A DNA stretch of 64,000 nt, from assembly GCF_042678305.1 (NCBI RefSeq), contig NZ_JBHUDT010000002.1. The stretch is one strand, 5' to 3'. Shown here piece by piece: positions 26,066 through 34,772 of the stretch. The translations under genes and the position numbers were made by a program. The notes under the pieces are model-generated. The model was not told where the DNA came from. It ran no database searches and worked only from the letters and a program-made list of their open reading frames with translations. The stretch comes from Gelatiniphilus marinus. GTDB lineage: Bacteria; Bacteroidota; Bacteroidia; Flavobacteriales; Flavobacteriaceae. Within the stretch, counting starts at the first letter, position 1, and each line of letters opens with the position of its first letter.

Positions 26066-26689
26066 ATGGACGTCATTATTGCCGATAAATCACATAGTAT
26101 TTACGCTCAGATTATTTGCGACACAATTGCAGAATCTGCAAATGTTAGAGGAACAGGTATAGCCAAACGAACTCCAGAATACGTTATTAGTAAAATGGAA
26201 AATGGCAACGCCGTTATTGCACTAGACGGGAAAACCTTTGCCGGATTTTGCTACATTGAAGCTTGGGGACACGGTAAATTTGTTGCTAATTCCGGTTTAA
26301 TAGTACATCCGGATTACAGAGGAAAAGGGCTGGCTAAGCGCATTAAGATTAAAATTTTCGAACATTCAAGAAACAAGTTTCCAAACTCCAAGGTTTTTAG
26401 TATTACTACCGGATTGGCCGTTATGAAAATGAACAGCGATTTAGGTTATAAGCCAGTAACGTTTTCAGAATTAACAGACGACCAGTCCTTTTGGAAAGGC
26501 TGCCAAACCTGTAAAAACTATGATGTACTGCAAAGAACCAAACAATCCATGTGCTTATGTACAGGCATGTTATTCGATCCCAATAAAAGAGAACCTGCAA
26601 CAGCGCACAAACATAGCTATGACAAGAAAGTTTGGACCAGATTAAAGAACATAAAACAAAGTATGTTTTTTAAAAAAAATAAAAAATAA
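26066..26689 (+). CDS. GNAT-family acyltransferase heading the arg operon (candidate glutamate N-acyltransferase)
   Basis: 207 residues. The GNAT acyl-CoA site is visible: NSGLIVHPDYRGKGLAKRIK near residues 77-96 (Arg/Gly-rich pyrophosphate loop), then a beta strand VFSITTGLAVMKMNSDLGY. The C-terminal tail carries four cysteines (CQTC near residue 150 and CLC near 170), unusual for GNATs and possibly metal binding. As the first gene of a complete arginine operon without argA or argJ, it is the best candidate for the first step, N-acylation of glutamate with acetyl- or succinyl-CoA. That role is inferred from context. Confidence 0.8.
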   Translation: MDVIIADKSHSIYAQIICDTIAESANVRGTGIAKRTPEYVISKMENGNAVIALDGKTFAGFCYIEAWGHGKFVANSGLIVHPDYRGKGLAKRIKIKIFEHSRNKFPNSKVFSITTGLAVMKMNSDLGYKPVTFSELTDDQSFWKGCQTCKNYDVLQRTKQSMCLCTGMLFDPNKREPATAHKHSYDKKVWTRLKNIKQSMFFKKNKK

Positions 26690-26747
26690 AAATCGAGATA
26701 ATTAATCTTTAGCAGCCAAAATAAGGCCTTAAAAAAACATAATTAAA

Positions 26748-27923
26748 ATGAATAAATTAGTAATAGCATACAGTGGCGGATTAGATACTTCGTACTGTGC
26801 CGTAAGCTTATCGAAAAAATACGAAGTGCACGCCGTTAGTGTTAACACAGGCGGATTTACGCAACAAGAAATAAAAGAAATTGAAAGCAACGCCTATAAA
26901 ATGGGTGTAGCTACTTATAAAAATATCGATGCCGTATCTACGTTTTACCAAAAAGTAGTAAGGTATTTAATTTTTGGTAATGTATTAAAAAACAATACTT
27001 ATCCTTTGTCTGTAAGCGCAGAGCGTATTATTCAAGCCATAGAAATTGTAGAATATGCCAAAAGCATTGGTGCAGAATATATCGCACACGGTAGTACGGG
27101 CGCAGGAAACGACCAAGTACGTTTCGATATGATTTTTCAAACCTTGGCACCAAATATAAAAATTATTACACCTATTAGAGACCAAAAACTTACTCGTCAA
27201 GAAGAGATAGATTTTCTTAAAAGCAACGGTATCGATATGTCTTGGGACAAAGCAAAATACTCTATAAACAAAGGGCTTTGGGGTACTAGTGTTGGTGGCG
27301 AAGAAACGCTAACGTCTAAAAAACCATTACCAGAAGAAGCCTACCCGTCGCAATTAAAACATGCCGAAGAAGAAAAAGTAACCTTAACCTTTTTAAAAGG
27401 CGAATTAATAGCTGTAAACGGTGTAGAAAACGACCCAGAAATTAATATTGAAGTGCTAAATAGTTTGGCTTCACCTTATGCTATTGGCAGGGATATTCAC
27501 GTTGGCGATACCATTGTTGGTATTAAAGGGCGCGTTGGTTTTGAAGCAGCGGCAGCTCTAATTACCATTAAAGCACACCATTTGCTAGAAAAGCACACAC
27601 TTACCAAATGGCAGTTGCAGCACAAAGAGTATTTGTCTAGTTTTTACGGTATGCACTTACACGAAGGCCAGTATTTAGATCCGGTAATGCGAGATATTGA
27701 AGCCTTTTTACAAAACAGTCAAGATAAAGTAAGTGGCGATGTTGTGGTAACTTTAAAGCCTTATCATTTTTCTTTAGATGGTATTGTTTCTAAACACGAT
27801 TTAATGAGTGCTAAATTTGGAAGTTACGGGGAAGAAAACAAAGCGTGGACAGCCGATGATGCCAAAGGATTCATAAAAATTCTAGGCAATCAAAATAAGA
27901 TATATCAACAAGTAAATTCGTAA
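26748..27923 (+). CDS. argG: Argininosuccinate synthase
   Basis: 391 residues. The ATP pyrophosphatase P-loop AYSGGLDTSYC is at residues 8-18. It joins citrulline and aspartate with ATP to give argininosuccinate. Other family segments include AHGSTGAGNDQVRFDMIFQT near residue 115, and NKGLWGTSVGGEE. Second gene of the operon, 58 nt after the GNAT gene. Confidence 0.95.
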   Translation: MNKLVIAYSGGLDTSYCAVSLSKKYEVHAVSVNTGGFTQQEIKEIESNAYKMGVATYKNIDAVSTFYQKVVRYLIFGNVLKNNTYPLSVSAERIIQAIEIVEYAKSIGAEYIAHGSTGAGNDQVRFDMIFQTLAPNIKIITPIRDQKLTRQEEIDFLKSNGIDMSWDKAKYSINKGLWGTSVGGEETLTSKKPLPEEAYPSQLKHAEEEKVTLTFLKGELIAVNGVENDPEINIEVLNSLASPYAIGRDIHVGDTIVGIKGRVGFEAAAALITIKAHHLLEKHTLTKWQLQHKEYLSSFYGMHLHEGQYLDPVMRDIEAFLQNSQDKVSGDVVVTLKPYHFSLDGIVSKHDLMSAKFGSYGEENKAWTADDAKGFIKILGNQNKIYQQVNS

Positions 27924-27925
27924 GT

Positions 27926-27944
27926 TTAGACCTGACAGGTCTAA
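27926..27944. repeat. Hairpin in the argG-argC gap
   Basis: TTAGACCT-gac-AGGTCTAA is a perfect 8-bp stem with a three-base loop, in a 39-nt gap. It may moderate transcription or mRNA stability within the operon. Confidence 0.5.
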
Positions 27945-27962
27945 TTTGAAACACAATATAAA

Positions 27963-28946
27963 ATGAAAAACATAAAAGTAGGAATTATTGGAGGCGCAGG
28001 ATATACCGCAGGCGAATTGATAAGGCTGTTGATGCACCACAGCAAAGCCGAAATTAATTTTGTGTTTAGCACATCGAACGCAGGAAACTATATTAGTGAT
28101 ATTCATCAAGATTTGGTGGGGAATTTAGATTTGAAATTTACAGATACCATCAACCCCAATATCGATGTGTTATTTTTGTGCTTAGGTCATGGTAATTCTG
28201 TAAAATTTTTAGAAAGTAACACCTTTTCAAAGGATACGAAAATTATTGATTTAGGAAACGATTTTAGATTGGAAGCCGATAAGGTTTTCAATGGAAAAAC
28301 TTTTGTTTACGGTTTGCCAGAATTACAAAAAGAAGCCATTAAAAAAGCCAATTATATTGCAAACCCGGGTTGTTTTGCAACCGCCATCCAATTGGCATTA
28401 TTGCCTTTGGCAGAAAATGCATTGCTAAAAAACGATGTACACATTAATGCCGTAACGGGAGCGACTGGCGCCGGAACATCCTTATCTAAAACAACTCATT
28501 TTGCATGGCGCGACAATAATTTCTCCTATTACAAACCTTTTACGCATCAGCATTTGGCAGAAATTAATCAATCGGTAAAACAATTGCAAAATAATTTTTC
28601 GTCAGAGCTTGTATTTATGCCTAATCGAGGTGATTTTTCAAGAGGTATTTTCGCAACGCTTTACACCCAATACAATGGCAGTTTAGAAGAGGCTAAAACA
28701 CTTTTTAAGAATTATTATAAAGATGCTAAATATACAATTGTATCAGATAACGACATTCATTTAAAGCAAGTGGTAAACACAAATAATTGTTTAATTCATT
28801 TACATAAACACGAAAACAAATTACTCATTACAAGTTGTATTGATAATTTATTAAAAGGGGCCTCAGGTCAAGCGGTTCAAAATATGAATTTAATGTTTGG
28901 TTTAGAAGAGACGGAAGGAATTCAGTTAAAAGCAAATTTCTTTTAA
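27963..28946 (+). CDS. argC: N-acetyl-gamma-glutamyl-phosphate reductase
   Basis: 327 residues. NADP Rossmann motif GIIGGAGYTAGELIRLL at residues 8-24 and the catalytic Cys in NPGCFATAIQLALLPL near residue 138. It reduces N-acyl-glutamyl phosphate to the semialdehyde. Given the carbamoyltransferase discussed below, the acyl group could be succinyl. Part of the arg operon between argG and proC. Confidence 0.95.
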   Translation: MKNIKVGIIGGAGYTAGELIRLLMHHSKAEINFVFSTSNAGNYISDIHQDLVGNLDLKFTDTINPNIDVLFLCLGHGNSVKFLESNTFSKDTKIIDLGNDFRLEADKVFNGKTFVYGLPELQKEAIKKANYIANPGCFATAIQLALLPLAENALLKNDVHINAVTGATGAGTSLSKTTHFAWRDNNFSYYKPFTHQHLAEINQSVKQLQNNFSSELVFMPNRGDFSRGIFATLYTQYNGSLEEAKTLFKNYYKDAKYTIVSDNDIHLKQVVNTNNCLIHLHKHENKLLITSCIDNLLKGASGQAVQNMNLMFGLEETEGIQLKANFF

Positions 28947-28960
28947 TAGCATGTTTTTAT

Positions 28961-29026
28961 TTCCGCAAAGACGGAAATCTCATGCCCACAGCATCAAAAT
29001 TAAAGGATTCCCTCCTTTGAGGGAAT
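28961..29026. repeat. Two hairpins in the argC-proC gap
   Basis: TTCCG/CGGAA at 28961-28976 and ATTCCCTC-cttt-GAGGGAAT at 29007-29026 (perfect 8 bp). They occupy most of the 98-nt gap and look like a dispersed palindromic repeat. Confidence 0.5.
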
Positions 29027-29044
29027 AACAAAAAATAAATCTAT

Positions 29045-29845
29045 ATGAAAATAGCCATTATAGGAACAGGAAACTTAGGAAAATCTATTGCGAAGGGTTT
29101 AATTACCAGCAATGCGATTACTACGTTATATTTAACACGACGGCATTTAGAAGCGATTCAAGAGTTTGAGGGCTATAAAAACGTGTATTTAACCAGTGAT
29201 AATGCTGAAGCTGTGAAGCAATCAGACATTATTATTTTCGCTGTTCAACCCGCACATTTTGAAACAATCTTACACAGTATAAAACCCTTATTAACCGAAA
29301 AACACGTGTTAATTTCTACCATTACTGGGTTTTTAACGTCAAGAATGGAAAGTGTTGTTGGTGAAGACCAATTTATTATTCGTGCCATGCCCAACACGGC
29401 AATCGCTGTGGGGAAATCGATTACCTGTTTGTGCAGCAACGAAAAAGGTGCAGAACGCATTAAAATTGCCGAAGCTATCTTTAACCGCTTAGGGACTTCT
29501 GTTAGTATTCCAGAGAACAAAATGCAAGCGGCAACCGTGGTTTGTGCAAGTGGTATTGCCTTTTGGATGCGATTAATTAGAGCGAGTACACAGGCAGCCA
29601 TTCAATTGGGTTTTGAAGCCGAAATTGCTCAAGAATTAGCCATGCATACCTGCGAAGGTGCGGCTAGTTTATTAATAGCCACTGGTAATCATCCAGAGCA
29701 AGAAATTGATAAAGTAACTACGCCTAAAGGCTGTACTATTGAGGGCTTAAATGAAATGGAACATAAAGGCTTAAGTTCGTCTTTAATTCAAGGTATGATC
29801 GCCTCGTTTAATAAAATTAACACTATAAAAACAGAACAATTATGA
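29045..29845 (+). CDS. proC: Pyrroline-5-carboxylate reductase family protein
   Basis: 266 residues. Dinucleotide motif AIIGTGNLGKSIAKGL at residues 3-18 and the family C-terminus TTPKGCTIEGLNEMEHKGL near 226-244. P5C reductase makes proline from pyrroline-5-carboxylate. It overlaps argD by four bases (ATGA), so the two are translationally coupled. Its place in an arginine operon suggests linked proline and arginine synthesis, or supply of proline from ornithine-derived P5C. Confidence 0.9.
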   Translation: MKIAIIGTGNLGKSIAKGLITSNAITTLYLTRRHLEAIQEFEGYKNVYLTSDNAEAVKQSDIIIFAVQPAHFETILHSIKPLLTEKHVLISTITGFLTSRMESVVGEDQFIIRAMPNTAIAVGKSITCLCSNEKGAERIKIAEAIFNRLGTSVSIPENKMQAATVVCASGIAFWMRLIRASTQAAIQLGFEAEIAQELAMHTCEGAASLLIATGNHPEQEIDKVTTPKGCTIEGLNEMEHKGLSSSLIQGMIASFNKINTIKTEQL

Positions 29846-30966
29846 GTTTATTTGATGTATATCCGTTGTTCGATATTACACCCGTTAAAGCAAAAGATGT
29901 TTTTGTTTACGATAAAAACGGTATAGAATATTTAGATCTTTACGGTGGGCATGCTGTAATTTCAATTGGGCATTCGCACCCAGAATATGTGAGTTCGTTA
30001 AGCAATCAATTAAACCATATTGGGTTTTATAGCAACTCTATTCAAAACCCCTTACAGGTAGAATTGGCTCAAGACATTGAGACGCTTTCGGGTTGTAAAG
30101 ATTATCAGTTGTTTTTATGTAACTCTGGAGCCGAAGCTAATGAGAATGCTTTAAAATTGGCATCCTTCCAAACGGGGAAATCTAAAGTTATAGCTTTTAA
30201 AAACGGGTTTCACGGTCGTACATCGGCAGCCGTAGCCGCGACCGATAATGCTAAAATTATAGCCCCAATTAATGCGCAACAAGAAGTGGAACGTTTTGAG
30301 TTGGGTGATTTAAAAGGTGTTGAAAACGCCTTAGCAAAAAACGATGTTTGCGCCATTATTATTGAAACCATCCAAGGTATTGGTGGTTTAGATGAGGTTT
30401 CTACCGAATTTTTCAAAGGTTTAGAAGCCCTTTCTAAAAAGTATAACACCATGTTAATTGCAGACGAAATTCAATGCGGATTTGGAAGAACTGGCGATTT
30501 TTTTGCCTTTCAAAAACATGGGATAACACCAGATATTATCTCGATGGCAAAAGGTATGGGTAACGGGTTTCCCATTGGTGGTATTTTAATTCATCCGTCT
30601 ATAAAAGCCTCTTATGGCTTATTAGGAACTACTTTTGGCGGCAACCATTTAGCCTGTGCTGCATCATTAGCCGTTTTAAAGGTATTGCGATGTGAAAATT
30701 TAATGGAGAATGCCAAAACAGTTTCCAATTATTTTGCAGAAAAAGCCAAAGCAATACCACAAATAAAAGCGGTAAAAGGCAGAGGGCTCATGTTAGGATT
30801 GGAATTTGATTTTCCGATAGCCGATTTGCGAAAGGATTTAATTTATAAACATCATATCTTTACAGGAAGTGCTAAAAACCCTAATTTATTAAGAATTCTT
30901 CCACCTTTAACCATTCAAAAAAAGCATGTTGATCTGTTTTTTGAAGCTCTAAAAAAAGCATTATAG
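29842..30966 (+). CDS. argD: Acetylornithine/succinylornithine aminotransferase
   Basis: 374 residues, class III PLP aminotransferase. PLP cues are NSGAEANENALKLA near residue 94, DEIQCGFGRTGDFFAF near 206 and the Schiff-base lysine in SMAKGMGNGFPIGG near 236. It makes N-acylornithine from the acyl-glutamate semialdehyde with glutamate as donor. Starts inside the proC stop codon. Confidence 0.94.
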   Translation: MSLFDVYPLFDITPVKAKDVFVYDKNGIEYLDLYGGHAVISIGHSHPEYVSSLSNQLNHIGFYSNSIQNPLQVELAQDIETLSGCKDYQLFLCNSGAEANENALKLASFQTGKSKVIAFKNGFHGRTSAAVAATDNAKIIAPINAQQEVERFELGDLKGVENALAKNDVCAIIIETIQGIGGLDEVSTEFFKGLEALSKKYNTMLIADEIQCGFGRTGDFFAFQKHGITPDIISMAKGMGNGFPIGGILIHPSIKASYGLLGTTFGGNHLACAASLAVLKVLRCENLMENAKTVSNYFAEKAKAIPQIKAVKGRGLMLGLEFDFPIADLRKDLIYKHHIFTGSAKNPNLLRILPPLTIQKKHVDLFFEALKKAL

Positions 30967-31033
30967 CATCAGAAAAACTAAAAATTAGTGATGACAAACT
31001 AGAAGGTTTCAGTTTGATCTAAAGGCAAGACCA

Positions 31034-31978
31034 ATGAAAAAGTACACCAACATATCCGACATTAAAAACTTCTCTCAAGCCATTGAAGAGGCTATTCAGC
31101 TAAAAAAAAATCCGCTAAAGTTTTCAGCATTAGGAAAACACAAAACATTAGGATTGTTATTCTTTAATTCGAGTTTACGCACACGATTAAGCACGCAAAA
31201 AGCAGCTCTAAATTTAGGTATGGATCCTATAGTGATGAATGTTTCTGGTGATGCATGGGGTATTGAGTTTGAAGATGGCCGTGTGATGAATGGCTCTACC
31301 GCAGAGCATATTAAAGAAGCCGCAGCCGTGGTGTCGCAATACTGCGATATTATTGCAGTTAGGGCATTTCCAACCTTAACGGATAAAAGTAAAGACGAAA
31401 GTGAACACGTGCTTAAAGCCTTTACAAAATACGCCACAATTCCTGTTGTAAGTATGGAAAGTGCCACGGCGCATCCGTTACAAGGGTTTACTGATGCTAT
31501 CACGATAACCGAGCATAAAAAAACAGCCAAACCAAAAGTTGTTTTAACGTGGGCACCGCATGTAAAAGCTTTGCCACATGCCGTAGCCAATAGCTTTATA
31601 AATGCCATGCAAAATATGGATGTCGATTTTGTAATTACACACCCTGAACACTACGATTTAAATCCTGAGATTGTTGGGCAAACCCCGGTAATGTATAATC
31701 AAGAAGACGCTTTAAAAGATGCCGATTTTGTGTATGCAAAAAATTGGAGCGCTTATCATGACTATGGTAAAATACTAAAAACAGATTTGGATTGGATGGT
31801 AACTAAAGAAAAATTAGGCGACGCTAAATTTATGCACTGTTTACCGGTAAGACGAAATGTAGTGGTTGAAGATGCTGTTTTAGATAGTGATAATTCACTG
31901 GTAATCGAGCAGGCCAACAATAGAACGTATGCGGCACAATGGGTTTTGAAAAGTATTTTAGAAGGTTTAAAATCGTAA
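31034..31978 (+). CDS. argF': N-acetyl/N-succinyl-ornithine carbamoyltransferase (ArgF')
   Basis: 314 residues. Carbamoyl phosphate site FNSSLRTRLS near residue 44, HPLQGFTD near 153 and HCLPVRR near 271, which fit transcarbamylases acting on N-acylornithine rather than ornithine. Residue 90 lies in the motif NGSTAEHIKE and is Ala. The equivalent site is Glu in the Xanthomonas acetylornithine enzyme and Pro in the Bacteroides succinylornithine enzyme, so succinyl specificity is likely. It makes N-acylcitrulline, which ArgE then deacylates. The gene is directly followed by argB with one base between. Confidence 0.9.
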   Translation: MKKYTNISDIKNFSQAIEEAIQLKKNPLKFSALGKHKTLGLLFFNSSLRTRLSTQKAALNLGMDPIVMNVSGDAWGIEFEDGRVMNGSTAEHIKEAAAVVSQYCDIIAVRAFPTLTDKSKDESEHVLKAFTKYATIPVVSMESATAHPLQGFTDAITITEHKKTAKPKVVLTWAPHVKALPHAVANSFINAMQNMDVDFVITHPEHYDLNPEIVGQTPVMYNQEDALKDADFVYAKNWSAYHDYGKILKTDLDWMVTKEKLGDAKFMHCLPVRRNVVVEDAVLDSDNSLVIEQANNRTYAAQWVLKSILEGLKS

Positions 31979-31979
31979 C

Positions 31980-32756
31980 ATGCAAACACTAAAAGTTATA
32001 AAAATAGGCGGTAATATTATTGATAACCAGCAAGCGTTAGATGCTTTTATTGAAGCGTTCTCTAAAATTGAAGGCCCAAAGATTTTGGTGCACGGTGGCG
32101 GAAAATTGGCCACAAAATTAGCCAATCAAATGGGAGTTGAGGTTAAAATGACCAATGGCCGACGTATTACAGATGCCAATACTTTAGATATAATTACCAT
32201 GGTTTATGCTGGTAAAATCAACAAAAATATAGTCGCAAAATTACAGGCAAATCGGTGCAATGCCATTGGGTTTTCTGGTGCCGATGGAAACGCTATCGTT
32301 TCGGAAAAACGCCCTGTTAAAGATATTGATTACGGTTTTGTTGGTGATGTAGTAAAGGTAAATACAGATGCATTAGAAGTATTGCTAAACAATAAAATAA
32401 CGCCTGTTTTTTGTGCGATTACTCACGATGAAAACGGTCAGCTTCTCAACACCAATGCCGATACTATTGCATCGGCATTAGCTATAGGTTTTGCTAAAAT
32501 TTATCAAACCGAATTGTATTACTGTTTCGAGAAAAACGGCGTGTTGCAAGATGTAAATGATGCGGATTCTGTTATAGAAAATATCAATTCAGACAATTAC
32601 AAAACACTAATTAGCGATGGCGTAATTGCAGATGGCATGTTACCAAAACTTAATAATTGCTTTCACGCCATAGAAAATAACGTGTATAAAGTATGTATTG
32701 GAAAACCAGAAATGCTTTTTAATTTAAATAACAAACACACCACAATTCAAGCCTAA
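31980..32756 (+). CDS. argB: N-acetylglutamate kinase
   Basis: 258 residues of the amino acid kinase fold. Phosphate-binding VIKIGGNIIDN at residues 6-16 and ILVHGGGKLATKL near 35-47. It phosphorylates N-acylglutamate. It overlaps argE by one base (TAATG). No N-terminal extension typical of arginine-inhibited kinases is present, so feedback control by arginine is not obvious. Confidence 0.94.
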   Translation: MQTLKVIKIGGNIIDNQQALDAFIEAFSKIEGPKILVHGGGKLATKLANQMGVEVKMTNGRRITDANTLDIITMVYAGKINKNIVAKLQANRCNAIGFSGADGNAIVSEKRPVKDIDYGFVGDVVKVNTDALEVLLNNKITPVFCAITHDENGQLLNTNADTIASALAIGFAKIYQTELYYCFEKNGVLQDVNDADSVIENINSDNYKTLISDGVIADGMLPKLNNCFHAIENNVYKVCIGKPEMLFNLNNKHTTIQA

Positions 32757-33826
32757 TGGATGCTATAAAACAATTAACAAACGACGCTATAAACTTGCTT
32801 AAAAGTCTTATTGAAACCCAATCTTTTTCTACAGAAGAAGACCAAACAGCGGCACTTATCGAGAATTGGTTGGCGGCTAAAAATATAGACTATACACGTA
32901 CTAAAAATAACGTCTGGGCTATTAATAAACATTTTGATAAAAGTAAACCAACACTGCTTTTAAACTCGCATCACGATACGGTAAAACCCAATAACGGTTA
33001 TACCAAAAACCCGTTTAAAGCCATAGAAGAAAACGGTAAATTATACGGTTTGGGTAGTAATGATGCTGGGGGCTGTTTGGTGTCTTTAATCGCAACTTTC
33101 ACTTATTTTTATAACCAAGAGCACTTAAAATATAATTTGGTTTTGGTCGCTTCCGCGGAAGAAGAAAACAGTGGTCCAAACGGGCTAAATAGCATGCTAT
33201 CCATCATTCCGAAAGTAGATGTGGCCATTGTGGGCGAACCCACTTTAATGCATTTAGCTGTTGCCGAAAAAGGTTTGGTGGTTTTTGATGCCGTAATAAA
33301 AGGTACGCCAAGTCATGCCGCACACCCAAACGACGATAATGCCATTTATAAAGCTATACCCGTTTTAAAATGGTTTAAAGATTTTAGATTTAGAGAAACC
33401 TCTGAAGCCTTAGGCGATGTGAAAATGACGGTGACTCAAATTAATGCTGGCGTGCAGCACAATGCCGTTCCTGCCGATGTGAAATTGGTGATTGATGTGC
33501 GTGTTAACGATAAATATTCCAATCAAGAGATTGCCGATTTATTAGTGGCAAACGCACCATGCGATAGTATTGTGCCACGAAGTTTAAGGTTGAATTCCTC
33601 ATCTATTCCAATAGACCACGAGTTGGTGCAAGCGGGCATCGCTTTAGGTAGAACAACTTACGGGTCGCCAACATTATCGGATCAAGCGGTATTAAGCTGT
33701 CCGAGTTTGAAATTAGGACCGGGGGATAGCACGCGTTCGCACTCGGCAGATGAATTTATATATTTGAATGAAATTGAAGAAGGTGTGCAAATTTATATTG
33801 ATTTGTTGAATAAAGTGATTATTTAA
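32756..33826 (+). CDS. argE: N-acetylornithine/N-acylcitrulline deacetylase, M20 family
   Basis: 356 residues. M20 dizinc motifs: LLNSHHDTVKP near residue 69, YGLGSNDAGGCL near 96, the catalytic ASAEEENSGPNG near 125, GEPTLMHLAVAEKG near 149, and the terminal HSADEF near 334. With ArgF', it deacylates N-acylcitrulline rather than N-acylornithine. The stop codon is followed immediately by a tandem repeat array that separates this gene from argH. Confidence 0.92.
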   Translation: MDAIKQLTNDAINLLKSLIETQSFSTEEDQTAALIENWLAAKNIDYTRTKNNVWAINKHFDKSKPTLLLNSHHDTVKPNNGYTKNPFKAIEENGKLYGLGSNDAGGCLVSLIATFTYFYNQEHLKYNLVLVASAEEENSGPNGLNSMLSIIPKVDVAIVGEPTLMHLAVAEKGLVVFDAVIKGTPSHAAHPNDDNAIYKAIPVLKWFKDFRFRETSEALGDVKMTVTQINAGVQHNAVPADVKLVIDVRVNDKYSNQEIADLLVANAPCDSIVPRSLRLNSSSIPIDHELVQAGIALGRTTYGSPTLSDQAVLSCPSLKLGPGDSTRSHSADEFIYLNEIEEGVQIYIDLLNKVII

Positions 33827-34742
33827 CGTCATAACGAGGAGAGAAGCGACGTGGTTATCTTATGATAGTAGTAGTAATTATCAAAAGATTGCCGCACTGC
33901 GTTCGCAATGACGGTTATGAATAGAGAGCTGTTAGCTAACGTCATAACGAGGAGAGAAACGACGTGGTTATCTCATGATAGTAGCAGTAATTATCAAAAG
34001 ATTGCCACACTGCGTTCGCAATGACGGTATTAATTAAAAGATTGCCGCACTGCGTTCGCAATGACGGTAATGAATAGAGTTGTTAGCTAACGTCATAACG
34101 AGGAGAGAAACGACGTGGTTATCTCATGATAGTAGCAGTAATTATCAAAAGATTGCCGCACTACGTTCGCAATGACGGTATTAATTAAAAGATTGCCGCA
34201 CTACGTTCGCAATGGCGGTTATGAATAAAGAGATGAGATAACGTCATAACGAGGAGAGAAGCGACGTGGTTATCTTATGATAGAGGCAGTAATAATTAAA
34301 AGATTGCCACACTGCGTTCGCAATGACGGTATTAATTAAAAGATTGCCGCACTGCGTTCGCAATGACGGTTATGAATAGAGCTGTTAGCTAACGTCATAA
34401 CGAGGAGAGAAGTGACGTGGTTATCTTATGATAATAGTAGTGATAATTAAAAGATTGCCGCACTACGTTCGCAATGACGGTAATGAATAGAGCTGTTAGC
34501 TAACGTCATAACGAGGAGAGAAGCGACGTGGTTATCTCATGATAGTAGCAGTAATTATCAAAAGATTGCCACACTGCGTTCGCAATGACGGTAATGAATA
34601 GAGCTGTTAGCTAACGTCATAACGAGGAGAGAAGCGACGTGGTTATCTCATGATAGTAGCAGTAATTATCAAAAGATTGCCACACTACGTTCGCAATGAC
34701 GGTATTAATTAAAAGATTGCCGCACTGCGTTCGCAATGGCGG
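33827..34742. repeat. Tandem array of inverted-repeat units between argE and argH
   Basis: Seven copies of the arm cgtcataacgaggagag start at 33827, 33940, 34091, 34242, 34393, 34504 and 34614. Spacings are 113, 151, 151, 151, 111 and 110. Each is followed by one or two copies of the other arm (gattgccrcactrcgttcgcaatgacgg), 11 in all. The two arms are imperfect reverse complements, so each unit is a palindrome. The 151-nt units hold one extra right arm of about 40 nt. No ORF is supported. Confidence 0.9.
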
Positions 34743-34772
34743 ATACAAATAAACAAATAAACTTTTTACAAA

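Noticed and set aside
33827..34742. CRISPR-like array
   Set aside because: The repeated unit is long (about 111-151 nt) and itself palindromic, with no short constant repeat and no unique spacers; no cas genes are nearby.
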